Part shown: positions 16,734 to 27,258 of the stretch, one piece after another
Layout of the letters: the number at the start of each line of letters is the position of its first letter
How positions within the stretch are numbered: the first letter of the stretch is position 1
Assembly: GCF_022810305.1 (NCBI RefSeq)
Contig: NZ_JALGQH010000011.1
Location: 94,556 to 158,555 of the forward strand
Reading direction: 5' to 3'
Length of the DNA: 64,000 nt
Source of the DNA: Rhodococcus sp. ARC_M6
GTDB lineage: Bacteria > Actinomycetota > Actinomycetes > Mycobacteriales > Mycobacteriaceae
The notes under the pieces: model-generated
What the model saw: the letters and a program-made list of their open reading frames with translations, nothing else
The model's database searches: none
Told to the model about the DNA's origin: nothing
Program-made: the position numbers and the translations under genes

Positions 16734-17797
16734 CGTGTACCCCCGAGCAGCGGTGTTGCCGGCGTTCCCGGTGCTGTAGGAAGCGGTGGCAACGGCGGCG
16801 CCGCACCCGGGATTATCTCGTTCAGTACTCCGGTGACAGTTCCCTCGATATCGACATTGAGATCGATATTGACGTAATCGCTCGGACTGGCGCGCTCGAG
16901 GAGAACCCGGGCGTTGTCGAGGTTTGTCATCGTGTCGCCCAATGTCGGGCCCATCGCCGAAAACTGATCGAGGATGGGCGACAACCGCTCCGTCACATCG
17001 GCTATCTGATCGGAAGACTGGTCGAGAACGGAATTTGTTGCGGTGGCGAGCCTGTCCGTCTCGTCCAGTAGATCGAGCAAGGGTTGCCGTTGGTCGGCGA
17101 CGACGCTCAATGCGGGTGTGAGAGTTCGCAACCCCTCGTCGATAGTGGCGCTTTCGTCGCTGATGACCGCGCTGAGACGGTTCAGTGAGTCCAATGCGGA
17201 ATTGACGGAGTCCTTCCGCTCGTCGAGGGTGCCCAGAAGTGAATCGAGGCGGGCCAGGAGGTCCGGGACGGTGCCGGCGCGGCCGTCCAGAATTTGATTG
17301 GCTTCATGCACGATATTCTTCACCTGCGCCAAACCGCTTCCGTTCAGCAGAGTTCCGACGGCGCCGAGCAATTGCGCGACGTCGGGCCCGCGCACTGTCT
17401 GTGAGCGCAAGATTCTTGCTCCGGGTTCCAGCCTTGCCCCGTTCGCGTCTGCCGGGATCTCGAGATTGACGAAGGCGTCGCCGATGGGTGTGGACAATTC
17501 GATTCTCGCCCGAGTTTCCGCGGGTAGCGGGATGGTCGAATCGATCTCGGTCTGAACAACTGCCGCAAAGTGATCGGCGCTCATCGACGTGATGCGGCCG
17601 ACCACGGCCTGCCCGATTCGGACCTCGCCACCGATCGGAAGTAGCGATGCATCGACAAATTCCATGGTCAACGGATACGACTCACCCGGCATCCCTTGCC
17701 AGAGGGGAAGGTGCTGGAAATTGAGGCTGCATCCAGTCAGCATCGATGTGAGTGCAAGTGCAGCAGTTGCTCCCACTGTTGATCTTGATGCGGCCAT
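16730..17797 (-). CDS. MCE-family lipoprotein, MceE/LprK-like
   Basis: 355 residues from the ATG at 17797; a TTG directly before is less likely. The signal peptide ends in a lipobox L-T-G-C with the acylated Cys23. An MCE/MlaD domain covers ~38-115, followed by a long coiled-coil-like region (L-x-x-L repeats) and a Pro-rich tail. MceE is always the lipoprotein of a six-gene mce set and lies between mceD and mceF. Its ATG overlaps a TGA in the TGATG arrangement, and that TGA ends a short MceD-like tail rather than the truncated permease frame. It is normal in itself but placed in a gutted operon. Confidence 0.85.
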   Translation of the reverse strand: MAASRSTVGATAALALTSMLTGCSLNFQHLPLWQGMPGESYPLTMEFVDASLLPIGGEVRIGQAVVGRITSMSADHFAAVVQTEIDSTIPLPAETRARIELSTPIGDAFVNLEIPADANGARLEPGARILRSQTVRGPDVAQLLGAVGTLLNGSGLAQVKNIVHEANQILDGRAGTVPDLLARLDSLLGTLDERKDSVNSALDSLNRLSAVISDESATIDEGLRTLTPALSVVADQRQPLLDLLDETDRLATATNSVLDQSSDQIADVTERLSPILDQFSAMGPTLGDTMTNLDNARVLLERASPSDYVNIDLNVDIEGTVTGVLNEIIPGAAPPLPPLPTAPGTPATPLLGGTR

Positions 17798-17882
17798 CAA
17801 CGACCCCCGCCCAAAATCCAGGCAAGATCAGGACCCGCTGCCGTCGAGGGGAATTCGATGGGGTTGATGAGTCCCGGACCAC
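17797..17882 (-). pseudogene. Possible leftover 3' end of mceD
   Basis: In the frame that stops at 17799-17797 (TGA overlapping the MceE-like ATG), about 28 residues can be read ending G-P-D-L-A-W-I-L-G-G-G-R. This frame differs from that of the truncated permease. A short C-terminal tail coupled to the lipoprotein start by TGATG is what the end of mceD should look like. I infer it is the remnant of mceD left by an internal deletion. The residue match to MceD is weak evidence; the coupling is the main argument. Confidence 0.4.
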
Positions 17883-18331
17883 TCCTCGCGAATGGTTCGG
17901 GCGCCGAGGTCGGCGCAAATCGCGGAGCCGCCGACACCGGCGATGAGTGCACAGACCAATGGTCCAGCTTGCCCGATGATGAGAAAGGCGACTACGGCGC
18001 CGCTGTAGGCGCCGGCGCCGATTTGGTCGGCGAGTGATCCGATCTGGAGTGCAACACCAACACCGAGTGGGATCATCACCAGAGCGGACGCTACCGCTGT
18101 GACATGCGCGAGAAACCACATTTGCTCGACGGCTTCGCGCCAGGCGAGTCGCCGGCGTCGTACTGCCGTGATTGCGGCGAGGCACACATGGACGGTGAAG
18201 GTGAACAGGAGTCCGATCTCGCAGAGCAGGTTCGCGAAGAGATTCGACTTGGCTTGTGCCGGGAGCTCCGGCATGTCTTCCAGTCGACTCGCTTCTTCCG
18301 GGCGACTGTCGTTTTCAGCTGGTGTGGTCAC
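17828..18331 (-). pseudogene. Truncated YrbE/MlaE-type permease (mce operon)
   Basis: 167 residues, while YrbE permeases have about 260-290. The N-terminal part is normal: helix L-C-E-I-G-L-L-F-T-F-T-V-H-V, then A-L-V-M-I-P-L-G-V-G-V, then the conserved G-S-A-I-C-A-D-L-G-A-R-T-I-R-E-E at about 136-150. Right after I-R-E-E the expected D-A-M-E-V-M-G motif is replaced by 17 unrelated residues and a stop. The rest of this permease, the second YrbE and MceA-D are absent. The break near 17882 looks like a deletion junction. The fragment is unlikely to work as a transporter. Confidence 0.75.
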
Positions 18332-18538
18332 GCAGATCGTCCTCCCGCCTTTTCCTGCAGGAAGTGCCGGCAGGGCTCGCCCAGATGTACCCCCCGTACA
18401 TTTGTGGACGAAGTTTTAGTGCTTCAGATCACAAAGGGTGGCGGTATCAGGAAACTGACTCTGAAGTAAGTTCGGGATTTCCGTCCAAGAAACCTTTCCC
18501 GATGAGCCGGACAATCTCGGCGGGTGCACAATATTGGA

Positions 18539-19165
18539 ATGCCACATACAAGTCCGCTGAACGCTTGGAAGTCCCTCCGCGAGGGAAATGAGCGATTTGT
18601 GAACGGCACGTCGATACATCCCAGCCAAGGGATCGCCGATCGGGCGAAACTGGTCAATGAACAGCATCCCACTGCAGTTCTGTTCGGCTGTGGAGATTCA
18701 CGTGTCGCAGCTGAGATCATCTTCGACCAGGGGCTCGGCGACATGTTCGTCGTTCGCACCGCCGGTCACGTTCTCGACGATTCGGTGTTGGGTTCCATCG
18801 AGTACGCCGTACATATTCTGAACGTGCCGCTCATCGTCGTGCTCGGGCACGATGGTTGTGGCGCGGTCAAGGCCACACTCGACGCGCTCGACAAGGGCAA
18901 GATTCCCGACGGCTTCATCCGCAGTGTGGTCGAGCGTGTTGCGCCGTCCATCCTCATGGGTCGGCAGGAAGGTCTGTCCACCGTCGACGAACTCGAAGGT
19001 CGGCACGTCGTCGAAACCGGATCGCTCATCATGCAGCGCTCCCGAATCATTGCCGACAAAGTGGATAAGGGCACGTGCGCAATCGTCGGCGTCACCTACG
19101 CGCTGTCCGAGGGACACATGCGTTTGCAGGGCGCTGTCGGTGAAATCGGCGAGTCAATCGAATAA
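18539..19165 (+). CDS. canB: Beta-class carbonic anhydrase CanB
   Basis: 208 residues from the ATG at 18539, which matches the start of M. tuberculosis CanB (Rv3588c); a GTG at 18524 is in frame. The zinc site is Cys51, Asp53 with Arg55 (C-G-D-S-R), His104 and Cys107 (G-H-D-G-C-G), all as in the family. It interconverts CO2 and bicarbonate in the cytoplasm, supplying carboxylases. The neighbourhood mutY-canB-Rv3587c-like-disA is conserved with mycobacteria, except that the mce remnant separates mutY from canB here. Confidence 0.93.
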   Translation: MPHTSPLNAWKSLREGNERFVNGTSIHPSQGIADRAKLVNEQHPTAVLFGCGDSRVAAEIIFDQGLGDMFVVRTAGHVLDDSVLGSIEYAVHILNVPLIVVLGHDGCGAVKATLDALDKGKIPDGFIRSVVERVAPSILMGRQEGLSTVDELEGRHVVETGSLIMQRSRIIADKVDKGTCAIVGVTYALSEGHMRLQGAVGEIGESIE

Positions 19166-19248
19166 TCGAAAGAACCACGCTCAGGTAGGCGCCGACACGC
19201 CGTCTCAGCTGACCGTTAGTCGGGCCTTCGCCAACTACCGTTGAGACC

Positions 19249-19986
19249 GTGTTGGAACCGAATGGGCCACTGCCCCCTCAGATTTACTGGCGTCGACGGG
19301 CGCTGGCCATCGGTGCTGCAGTCGTTGCCTTGGCCTTGATCGTCTGGTTGATTTCTGCCGTCGTCGGCGGGGGTAGCGATTCCCCCGAGGCGGACGCTGC
19401 GGCTGCGAGTTCTTCGCTGACCCCGGAAGTGTCTTTCACTCCCAATCCGTCCGGGAGCAACGGCTCCGGCGGTAGTGGCGGCGGCAACGGCGGCTCGGCC
19501 GATTCCGGCTCGGGTGGTTCTTCGGCGTCCACGTCGGGCAGCTCGACCACATCTCCGACCAGTGCCGTCCCGGTGCCGGCGGGCCAGTGCGCGGACTCGT
19601 CCCTCGCGGTCAAGGCGACTGCCGACAAGCCCACGTTTGCCGGTGGCGAGGAACCGACCTTCACGATCGTCATCACCAATATCGGCTCGGCCGGCTGCAA
19701 TCGCGATTTGGCCGGTGGTCTTCAACAGGTGCTCGTCTACAGCATCGACGGCAAGACCCGGCTGTGGTCCAACGTCGACTGCTACCCGCAGCCGGCTCCG
19801 GATATCCGCAACCTCGAACCGGGCGAGCAGGCTGCATTCAAGGTCGCTTGGTCCGCCACAACGTCGAATCCGGATTGTGCCACCTCGGCGAACCCGCAGC
19901 GCAACCCCGTGGGAGCCGGCGCGTACACCGTTGTCGGGCAACTCGGAGCATTGCGGAGTGGCGCGGAGCCGTTCAATATCGCTTGA
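19249..19986 (+). CDS. Single-pass membrane protein with extracytoplasmic domain (Rv3587c-like)
   Basis: 245 residues from a GTG. A short cytoplasmic start is followed by one helix (~17-42), a Ser/Gly-rich linker (~45-100), and a folded extracytoplasmic domain of ~140 residues with four cysteines that could form disulfides (A-G-Q-C-A-D, S-A-G-C-N-R, V-D-C-Y-P, P-D-C-A). This architecture and position between canB and disA match the conserved Rv3587c gene of mycobacteria, whose function is unknown to me. It is probably anchored in the plasma membrane facing the periplasm. Confidence 0.8.
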   Translation: MLEPNGPLPPQIYWRRRALAIGAAVVALALIVWLISAVVGGGSDSPEADAAAASSSLTPEVSFTPNPSGSNGSGGSGGGNGGSADSGSGGSSASTSGSSTTSPTSAVPVPAGQCADSSLAVKATADKPTFAGGEEPTFTIVITNIGSAGCNRDLAGGLQQVLVYSIDGKTRLWSNVDCYPQPAPDIRNLEPGEQAAFKVAWSATTSNPDCATSANPQRNPVGAGAYTVVGQLGALRSGAEPFNIA

Positions 19987-20010
19987 GGGATCGCGTAACC
20001 AGCGGCTCGA

Positions 20011-21108
20011 TCAGTTATACGAGCCGGTGATCGACGTCTCGGCCAGCCGCGACAATCCTTCGCGGATGTGACGAGCCCACAGTCCGCCGATGCCTTCGAC
20101 GGACTGGAGGTCGGCTGCCGTCGCGGCCAGCAGAGCCTGCAATGTGCCGAACGATCCGACGAGTCGGTTGATCTGATGGAACTGAAGTCGCGGTACGCGC
20201 ATGAGGACTCGGTATCCGCGCGGCGTCATCGGGGTGTCCAGAGCTTCGATCGTGCCCGGGTAACCGAGCACCCGCGCGAGGGTGGTCAAGTCCAGGAGAT
20301 CGGCGTCGGTGACGCGGTCGAGTGCAGCGAGCACGTTGTCCATTGCTGCGGTTTCGATGGGTTCGGGCCCGGCGAGGTAGTCCCGCACGATCAGTTGACG
20401 TGCAATGTCGTTGTCGCCGACCAACTCTTCGAGCTGCAGCGCAAGCTGGCGGCCGTCGGTACCGAGTTCGAGAACGTCCTGTTCGATCTCGACCGATACG
20501 CGTCGAACCATTTCGAGTCGCTGCACGACGGTCAATGCGTCTCGCAATGTCACGAAGTCCTCGATCTCGACGACGGACAGCGCCCGGGTGACCTCGTCGA
20601 GACGCGCTTTGTACCGCTCGAGGGTGGCGACGGCCTGATTCGCTCGAGAGAGGATCGTGGCTGAGCCTTCGATGACGTGCCTGATGCCGCCGACATAGAC
20701 ACTGACGATCGACATCGACTGGCTCACTGATACAACCGGGTACCCGGTCTGGATCGCGGTGCGCTCCGCAGCACGGTGCCGAGTGCCGGATTCGACGGTC
20801 GGGATCTTGTGATCGGGTACCAATTGTACGTTTGCGCGGACGATGTGCGAACCGTCGGTGGAGAGGACGACAGCGCCGTCCATTTTCGACAGTTCTCGAA
20901 GCCGGGTAGGTGCGAACGCCACATCGAGGTTGAAACCGCCGTCGCACAACGATTCGATCTCGTCGTCGTATCCGAGGACGATCAGAGCGCCGGTGCGGCC
21001 GCGGAGAATGCGTTCGAGTCCGTCGCGCAGAGCGGTGCCGGGTGCCAACCTGGCGATGGTCTCTCGCAATGCCGACGACGACTGGGTATCCGCCATCGCA
21101 CTGATCAT
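20011..21108 (-). CDS. disA: DNA integrity scanning diadenylate cyclase DisA
   Basis: 365 residues from the ATG at 21108, chosen for AGGGAG just upstream. The N-terminal DAC domain has the catalytic D-G-A at 77-79 and R-H-R at 110-112. A helical linker and a C-terminal helix-hairpin-helix DNA-binding domain follow ([10 protein letters not shown]). DisA joins two ATP into c-di-AMP and is inhibited by branched DNA, and it is the sole diadenylate cyclase in related genera. It is next to radA, its usual partner, with a small thioesterase gene between. Confidence 0.95.
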   Translation of the reverse strand: MISAMADTQSSSALRETIARLAPGTALRDGLERILRGRTGALIVLGYDDEIESLCDGGFNLDVAFAPTRLRELSKMDGAVVLSTDGSHIVRANVQLVPDHKIPTVESGTRHRAAERTAIQTGYPVVSVSQSMSIVSVYVGGIRHVIEGSATILSRANQAVATLERYKARLDEVTRALSVVEIEDFVTLRDALTVVQRLEMVRRVSVEIEQDVLELGTDGRQLALQLEELVGDNDIARQLIVRDYLAGPEPIETAAMDNVLAALDRVTDADLLDLTTLARVLGYPGTIEALDTPMTPRGYRVLMRVPRLQFHQINRLVGSFGTLQALLAATAADLQSVEGIGGLWARHIREGLSRLAETSITGSYN

Positions 21109-21192
21109 TGAGAAACTCCCTGCTGAGGTTGACGTCACTATGCCCGAGTCCGAAGGTCGCTGCGGACTTGTCTCCGTTTAGATTACCTATCT

Positions 21193-21753
21193 ATGAGTAG
21201 CACCTGGACCTTGCCTGACGACCTGACCGTGCCCAAGCCCGTCGATTTCTTTCCCGCCCCGGGTGAGAAGCTGCCGCAGCACTGGTCGAAGTGCTTCGGT
21301 TGCGGTGACGATCAGCCTGCCGGAATGGCGATGAGTTTCCGGGCGGGTGAGGGCTTGGAGGTGACCGGGCGCCTCGAGGTGGCGAAGAAGTATCAGGGTG
21401 GACCCGGCGTGATCCACGGAGGGATCCTGTCCACAGCTTTCGACGAGGTTCAGGGCGTCGCCTGCATGGTGCTGGGTGTGCCGGTTGTGACCGGGCACCT
21501 CGAGATCGACTTTGCCCGTCCGATTCCGCTGGGTTCGGTTCTCGAGTTTCGTGCTCGCGTCGAAGGCACGCTCAGGCGCAAGGTCTACACGACCGCCGAG
21601 GCCTTCATCGTGGAAGGAGCCGCAGCGGATCCTGATGTTGCAGTGGGTACTTCGCGCGGGCTGTTCCTGACCATCACCCCGGAACATTTCGCGAAGACCC
21701 AGGAGTTTGTGGACGGTGTGCCGACCTCGCCGTTCGGAACGTCGTCGGTCTGA
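21193..21753 (+). CDS. PaaI/hotdog-fold thioesterase
   Basis: 186 residues with a hotdog domain at ~40-170. The segment C-F-G-C-G-D-D-Q-P-A-G-M followed by G-P-G-V-I-H-G-G is typical of PaaI/4HBT thioesterases that hydrolyse acyl-CoA esters. Two cysteines near residue 35 are common in this actinobacterial subgroup. It is divergent from disA and convergent with radA, with six bases between stops. Substrate is unknown. Confidence 0.82.
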   Translation: MSSTWTLPDDLTVPKPVDFFPAPGEKLPQHWSKCFGCGDDQPAGMAMSFRAGEGLEVTGRLEVAKKYQGGPGVIHGGILSTAFDEVQGVACMVLGVPVVTGHLEIDFARPIPLGSVLEFRARVEGTLRRKVYTTAEAFIVEGAAADPDVAVGTSRGLFLTITPEHFAKTQEFVDGVPTSPFGTSSV

Positions 21754-21759
21754 CACGGG

Positions 21760-23193
21760 TTACTTCACCGGAGTGAGTTTGGGCCGAGGCGAACCCTGTT
21801 TGCCGCCGAGTAGACCGGCGTACGACAACGCCTCGCCCAGATTTGTCACTTCGTTGACTCTCATGCCGGGGATGTTCGGGCCTGAATCGACAGGCACGAT
21901 CGCACTGGTGAATCCCAATCGGGCAGCTTCGATCAGACGGCGATTGACGCCGGCGACGCGTCGTACCTCGCCGGCCAGTCCGACCTCGCCGAGAATGACG
22001 AGCCCGTTGGGAACAGGCTTGCCTTTCACCGCGGAAGCGACGGCAATAGCCAAGGCCAGGTCTGCGCCGGGTTCCGTCATACGCATCCCGCCGACCGTCG
22101 CGGCGTAGACGTCGCATTTGGCGATCGATACTCCGGCACGGCGTTCGAGAACGGCCAGAACCATAGCGACTCGCGCGGTGTCGAGCCCACTGACCGCTCG
22201 GCGAGGAGTGGGTAGCGGCGTGGAGGCCACGAGCGCCTGAACTTCGCCCAGCAGTGGACGTTTGCCGTCCATCATGACGGTGACGGCAGTGCCCTCTACA
22301 GCTACTTCCCGATGGTGGAGGAACAGCCCCGAAGGATCGCTGATCTCGTTGATGCCCTGATCGGTCAGCTCGAAGCAACCCACCTCGTCGGCAGCTCCGA
22401 ATCGGTTTTTGACGCCGCGGACCATGCGCAACGTGGAGTGCTTGTCTCCCTCGAAATGCAGAACGACGTCGACGAGATGTTCGAGCGAGCGAGGCCCGGC
22501 AACCGCTCCGTCCTTGGTCACGTGGCCGATCAGCAGCACCGGGATCCCGGTGGTCTTGGCGAGCGAGGTCAAAGCGCTGGTGACTGCCTTGACCTGCGTT
22601 ACGCCACCGACGACACCGTCGACGTCGGCTGCGAGCATGGTTTGCACCGAGTCGACGATCAGCAGACTGGGTTTGACCTGTTCGACGTGGCCGAGGATGG
22701 TCGCGAGGTCGGATTCGGCAGCGAGATACATCCGCTCGTGGACGGAATTGGTGCGGTCTGCGCGGAGCCGGACCTGCCCGGCAGATTCCTCGCCGGTGAC
22801 ATACAGCGCGCGGTCCTCGGGGCTCCGCATCGCCCAGCGATACACGACCTCGAGTAGCAGCGTGGATTTACCGACGCCAGGCTCACCGGCCAGGAGGACT
22901 ACTGATCCGGGAACCACTCCGCCGCCGAGTACGCGGTCGAGTTCTCCGATTCCGGTGGGCTTGGCCTGGGTGCTCTTGCTGTCGATCTGAGTGAGCGGGG
23001 TAGCCGGCGTCGTGGGCAGGACAGCGCTCGACCCGGCTTTCGCGAGTGATGCCCCGGCTCGACTGGCAACCGGGGCGACGACGGCGACTTCCGCCATCGA
23101 GCCCCACGTATCGCAGTCTGGGCAGCGGCCAACCCATTTGGGTACAACGGATTTGCACTCGGAGCACCGGTAGTTCGATTTAGCTTTGGCCAC
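21760..23193 (-). CDS. radA: DNA repair protein RadA/Sms
   Basis: 477 residues from a GTG. The four-Cys zinc finger has Cys10, 13, 24 and 27. Walker [10 protein letters not shown] is at 103-111, the RadA-specific K-N-R-F-G motif follows R-G-V in the middle, and the C-terminus is the Lon-like domain. RadA is a hexameric branch-migration helicase in recombinational repair. The family length (~450-480) is met. A strong hairpin lies just upstream of its start and probably ends lpqE transcription. Confidence 0.94.
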   Translation of the reverse strand: MAKAKSNYRCSECKSVVPKWVGRCPDCDTWGSMAEVAVVAPVASRAGASLAKAGSSAVLPTTPATPLTQIDSKSTQAKPTGIGELDRVLGGGVVPGSVVLLAGEPGVGKSTLLLEVVYRWAMRSPEDRALYVTGEESAGQVRLRADRTNSVHERMYLAAESDLATILGHVEQVKPSLLIVDSVQTMLAADVDGVVGGVTQVKAVTSALTSLAKTTGIPVLLIGHVTKDGAVAGPRSLEHLVDVVLHFEGDKHSTLRMVRGVKNRFGAADEVGCFELTDQGINEISDPSGLFLHHREVAVEGTAVTVMMDGKRPLLGEVQALVASTPLPTPRRAVSGLDTARVAMVLAVLERRAGVSIAKCDVYAATVGGMRMTEPGADLALAIAVASAVKGKPVPNGLVILGEVGLAGEVRRVAGVNRRLIEAARLGFTSAIVPVDSGPNIPGMRVNEVTNLGEALSYAGLLGGKQGSPRPKLTPVK

Positions 23194-23201
23194 CGGAACA
23201 G

Positions 23202-23238
23202 ACTAGAGGCGGGGTCCGACATGGACCCCGCCTCTAGT
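23202..23238 (-). terminator. Hairpin terminator after lpqE
   Basis: Arms 23202-23217 and 23223-23238 are 16 bases and perfectly complementary around a GACAT loop. It lies between the lpqE stop at 23265 and the radA start at 23193, both on the minus strand, so it should separate the two transcription units. There is no long T-run. Confidence 0.7.
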
Positions 23239-23264
23239 TCGATCGTTCGGAGTGAGCGTGAAAC

Positions 23265-23900
23265 TCAGTGTCCGGCTTCAGCAACGTCCGGAGACTTGTC
23301 CGACTCGTTGCGCTCGAGCTTCGGGCCCGCGTCGACGGGAACCTGGACCGTTACCGGACCGGCCTTCTCGAAAGCGAAGGTGATCGGGATGGTCAGGCCC
23401 GGACGGACACCGGCCTTGATGTCCTGCAGCAGAACGAGAGCGAGTGCATCAGGTGCGTCGCTGTTCTCGTCCTTGTTTGCGATCTGCTTGTCGGCTTCGG
23501 CCTCGGCGGCTGCGCCTGCGGGAAGCTCCCCGGCCTGCAGAGATGTCTGCGGCTTGAGGGTGAATCCGGCGACCTCTTCACCGGCGACGACGCGAGCGGC
23601 GTAGTCGGTGTTGATGCTGACGAGCTTGTCGGTGGTGTCCAGGCTGTCGTTCACGATCGTGAACGCCAACACAGTGGTGCCGCCGGGCTCGATGCTGTAC
23701 TCCTCGGACGAGGGGTAAGCGATGTGAACATTGCGCAGGGCGATGTCACCGACGTTGGCACTGTTGCCGTTCACAGCTGCCTGCTGGACGGCGGTTTGGC
23801 TCACTTGGCCCGAGCTGCATGCGGACAGCGCGATGGCTGCGCCTGCAGCCAGTGCAATGGCGGTAGCGACTCGGCGAGTCGGCTTGCGGATAGCAGTCAC
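23265..23900 (-). CDS. lpqE: LpqE-like lipoprotein with PCuAC-type fold
   Basis: 211 residues from a GTG preceded by GGAGGACAAACC. The lipobox L-S-A-C places the lipid anchor on Cys28. The mature domain (~45-185) reads N-V-H-I-A-Y-P, then G-G-T-T-V-L-A-F-T-I-V-N and a late P-I-T-F-A-F strand, as in LpqE and periplasmic copper-chaperone-like PCuAC proteins. The usual H-M-x10-M-x-H copper site is not seen. An insertion rich in Ala and charged residues sits near 125-150. It is divergent from carD, as in M. tuberculosis. Function unproven; outer face of the plasma membrane. Confidence 0.82.
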   Translation of the reverse strand: MTAIRKPTRRVATAIALAAGAAIALSACSSGQVSQTAVQQAAVNGNSANVGDIALRNVHIAYPSSEEYSIEPGGTTVLAFTIVNDSLDTTDKLVSINTDYAARVVAGEEVAGFTLKPQTSLQAGELPAGAAAEAEADKQIANKDENSDAPDALALVLLQDIKAGVRPGLTIPITFAFEKAGPVTVQVPVDAGPKLERNESDKSPDVAEAGH

Positions 23901-24134
23901 GGTTTGTCCTCCAGGGCGTCAGGTTCGCACTCCACTAGGCAGAGTAGTAGTCAGCTCTCGGGAGCCGGTCGCTGGGTGGCCACAACGGTTGTCTGCGTGG
24001 GCTTTCGGGGAGCTGTATATAGACCGCAGAGACTGGTTGCATGCACGTACAACAGGCACTGTCAACCCCTACGCTCGAGCAAGGATGCCCCTGACCTGCA
24101 CAGTTGATGCATGGCCGGTTCTTCGACGTGTTAA

Positions 24135-24653
<519 letters not shown>

Positions 24654-24677
24654 ACTGACTACATAAAAAAGCTGACA

Positions 24678-25373
24678 GTGTCAGTAGTAGCGCTGGTTCC
24701 CGCCGCAGGTCGGGGAGTGCGCTTGGGTGAGCCATTGCCCAAGGCATTCGTCGAACTCGGCGGGCGCACCATGCTTACACGCGCGGTCGAAGGTCTCCGG
24801 AAATCCGGTGCCGTCGACCGCGTTGTTGTGATTGTGCCGCCGGAACTCGTTCAATCGGTTGCCGCGGATCTGGGTCGTAGTGACGACGTCGACGTGGTCG
24901 CCGGGGGCTCGGAGCGGACCGATTCGGTTCGCGCGGGGCTTTTGGCTGCCGGCGACGCCGAGTTCGTGCTTGTGCACGACGCCGCGCGGGCACTCACGCC
25001 GCCGGCCATGATCGCTCGTGTCGTCGACGAGTTGAAGGCGGGCGGTGCGGCCGTCATTCCGGTGTTGCCGGTGACGGACACCATCAAGTCCGTAGATGTT
25101 CTCGGCACCGTTACCGGGACGCCGCTCCGTTCGGAGTTGCGGGCGGTCCAGACACCACAGGGTTTTTCCACGGACCTATTGAGGCAGGCTTACGCCGCGG
25201 GTGATCTCACCGCCGCGGGGAATCTGGCAACCGATGATGCCGGGCTGGTCGAGAGACTCGGCGTTTCCGTACGGACCATTGCCGGTCACGTTCACGCTTT
25301 CAAGATCACCACGCCACTCGACCTCGTACTGGCGCGAGCGCTGCTGAGTGCGGAATCACAGGACGGAATCTAG
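24678..25373 (+). CDS. ispD: 2-C-methyl-D-erythritol 4-phosphate cytidylyltransferase IspD
   Basis: 231 residues from a GTG. The nucleotidyltransferase start P-A-A-G-R-G-V-R-L-G is near residue 8, H-D-A-A-R is in the middle, and T-P-Q-G-F lies after R-A-V-Q, all diagnostic for IspD. It attaches CMP to methylerythritol phosphate, the third step of the MEP isoprenoid pathway. The stop is directly followed by the ispF ATG with no gap, the usual ispD-ispF pairing. Confidence 0.95.
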   Translation: MSVVALVPAAGRGVRLGEPLPKAFVELGGRTMLTRAVEGLRKSGAVDRVVVIVPPELVQSVAADLGRSDDVDVVAGGSERTDSVRAGLLAAGDAEFVLVHDAARALTPPAMIARVVDELKAGGAAVIPVLPVTDTIKSVDVLGTVTGTPLRSELRAVQTPQGFSTDLLRQAYAAGDLTAAGNLATDDAGLVERLGVSVRTIAGHVHAFKITTPLDLVLARALLSAESQDGI

Positions 25374-25850
<477 letters not shown>

Positions 25851-25861
25851 GATCGCTGGTC

Positions 25862-27256
25862 GTGACCCTGCGCCTATACGACACCGGTACGCGGGCCCTT
25901 CGGGATTTTGTTCCGTTGGTCCCCGGACATGCATCGGTGTACCTGTGTGGGGCGACGGTTCAAGGTGATCCTCACATCGGCCACGTGCGTAGCGGCGTCG
26001 CATTCGACGTACTACGGCGATGGCTTCTTGCCGGCGGCAACGACGTTGCGTTTGTTCGCAATGTGACGGACATCGACGACAAGATCCTGAACAAAGCTGC
26101 CGACGCCGGCCGTCCCTGGTGGGAGTGGGCCACGACGTTCGAGCGTTCATTCACGTGGGCCTACGACCAGTTGGGTGTGTTGCCGCCGTCCATCGAGCCG
26201 CGGGCTACCGGTCATGTGACACAGATGGTCGAGATGATGGAACGTCTCATCGCGAACGGTCATGCGTACGCGTCGGGCGGTGACGTCTACTTCGACGTCC
26301 AGAGTTATCCCGAGTACGGCGCACTGTCCGGACATAAACTTGACGACGTCCACCAGGGTGAGAGCGCAGCCGAGGGCAAGCGCGACCCGCGCGACTTCAC
26401 GCTGTGGAAGACCGCGAAGCCCGGTGAGCCCTCGTGGCCGACGCCGTGGGGCCGCGGCCGTCCGGGTTGGCATCTCGAGTGCTCGGCAATGGCTGAGTTC
26501 TACCTGGGTGCGGCATTCGATATTCATTGCGGTGGACGCGATTTGGTTTTCCCGCACCACGAGAACGAGATCGCGCAGGCAAAGTGCGTCGGCGACGATT
26601 TTGCTCAGTACTGGTTGCACAACGGCTGGGTCACCATGAGTGGCGAGAAGATGTCCAAGTCTCTGGGCAATGTGTTGTCGGTGCCGAATGTCTTGAAAAA
26701 AGTTCGCCCGCAAGAACTTAGGTACTACCTCGGTAGCGCGCACTACCGCTCCAATCTCGAGTACTCGGACGATGCCCTCGAAGAGAGCGCAAAGTCGTAT
26801 CAGGGTCTCGAGGCGTTTGTCCTGCGCACGCACAAGCGTGCGGGCGGTGTCGAACTCGGCACGTGGACAGAAGGTTTCGCGTCGGCACTCGACAACGATT
26901 TGTCGGTACCGATCGCGTTGGCAGAGATTCACGGAAAAGCGAGTGAGGGTAATACCGCGCTCGCAGCGGGAGATCTGGATGCCGCACGGGTGGCTGCCGG
27001 TCAGGTGCGAGCGATGCTCGCGATCCTGGGCGTCGACCCACTCGATGCGCGTTGGTCGCAGTCCGGTGGCGACATCGAGACGGCAATGGAAGCTTTGGAC
27101 GTGTTGGTGCGCGCCGATCTCGATCGGCGGCAGCAGGCACGTACGGAAAAGAACTGGGCGGTGGCGGACGAGGTCCGTGATCGCCTCATCAAGGCGGGTA
27201 TCGAAGTAACCGATACCCCCGACGGACCCGAATGGTCCCTGAAGGCAGGGCAGTAA
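25862..27256 (+). CDS. cysS: Cysteinyl-tRNA synthetase
   Basis: 464 residues from the GTG at 25862, which fits the family start (T-L-R-L-Y-D-T); the frame is open far upstream inside ispF but without homology. Zinc ligand Cys29 (Y-L-C-G) precedes the class I H-I-G-H at 38-41, and K-M-S-K-S is at 263-267. The zinc-site histidines F-P-H-H-E-N-E are present. It charges tRNA-Cys in the cytoplasm. It lies between ispF and the rRNA methyltransferase gene, as in mycobacteria. Confidence 0.95.
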   Translation: MTLRLYDTGTRALRDFVPLVPGHASVYLCGATVQGDPHIGHVRSGVAFDVLRRWLLAGGNDVAFVRNVTDIDDKILNKAADAGRPWWEWATTFERSFTWAYDQLGVLPPSIEPRATGHVTQMVEMMERLIANGHAYASGGDVYFDVQSYPEYGALSGHKLDDVHQGESAAEGKRDPRDFTLWKTAKPGEPSWPTPWGRGRPGWHLECSAMAEFYLGAAFDIHCGGRDLVFPHHENEIAQAKCVGDDFAQYWLHNGWVTMSGEKMSKSLGNVLSVPNVLKKVRPQELRYYLGSAHYRSNLEYSDDALEESAKSYQGLEAFVLRTHKRAGGVELGTWTEGFASALDNDLSVPIALAEIHGKASEGNTALAAGDLDAARVAAGQVRAMLAILGVDPLDARWSQSGGDIETAMEALDVLVRADLDRRQQARTEKNWAVADEVRDRLIKAGIEVTDTPDGPEWSLKAGQ

Positions 27257-27258
27257 CA

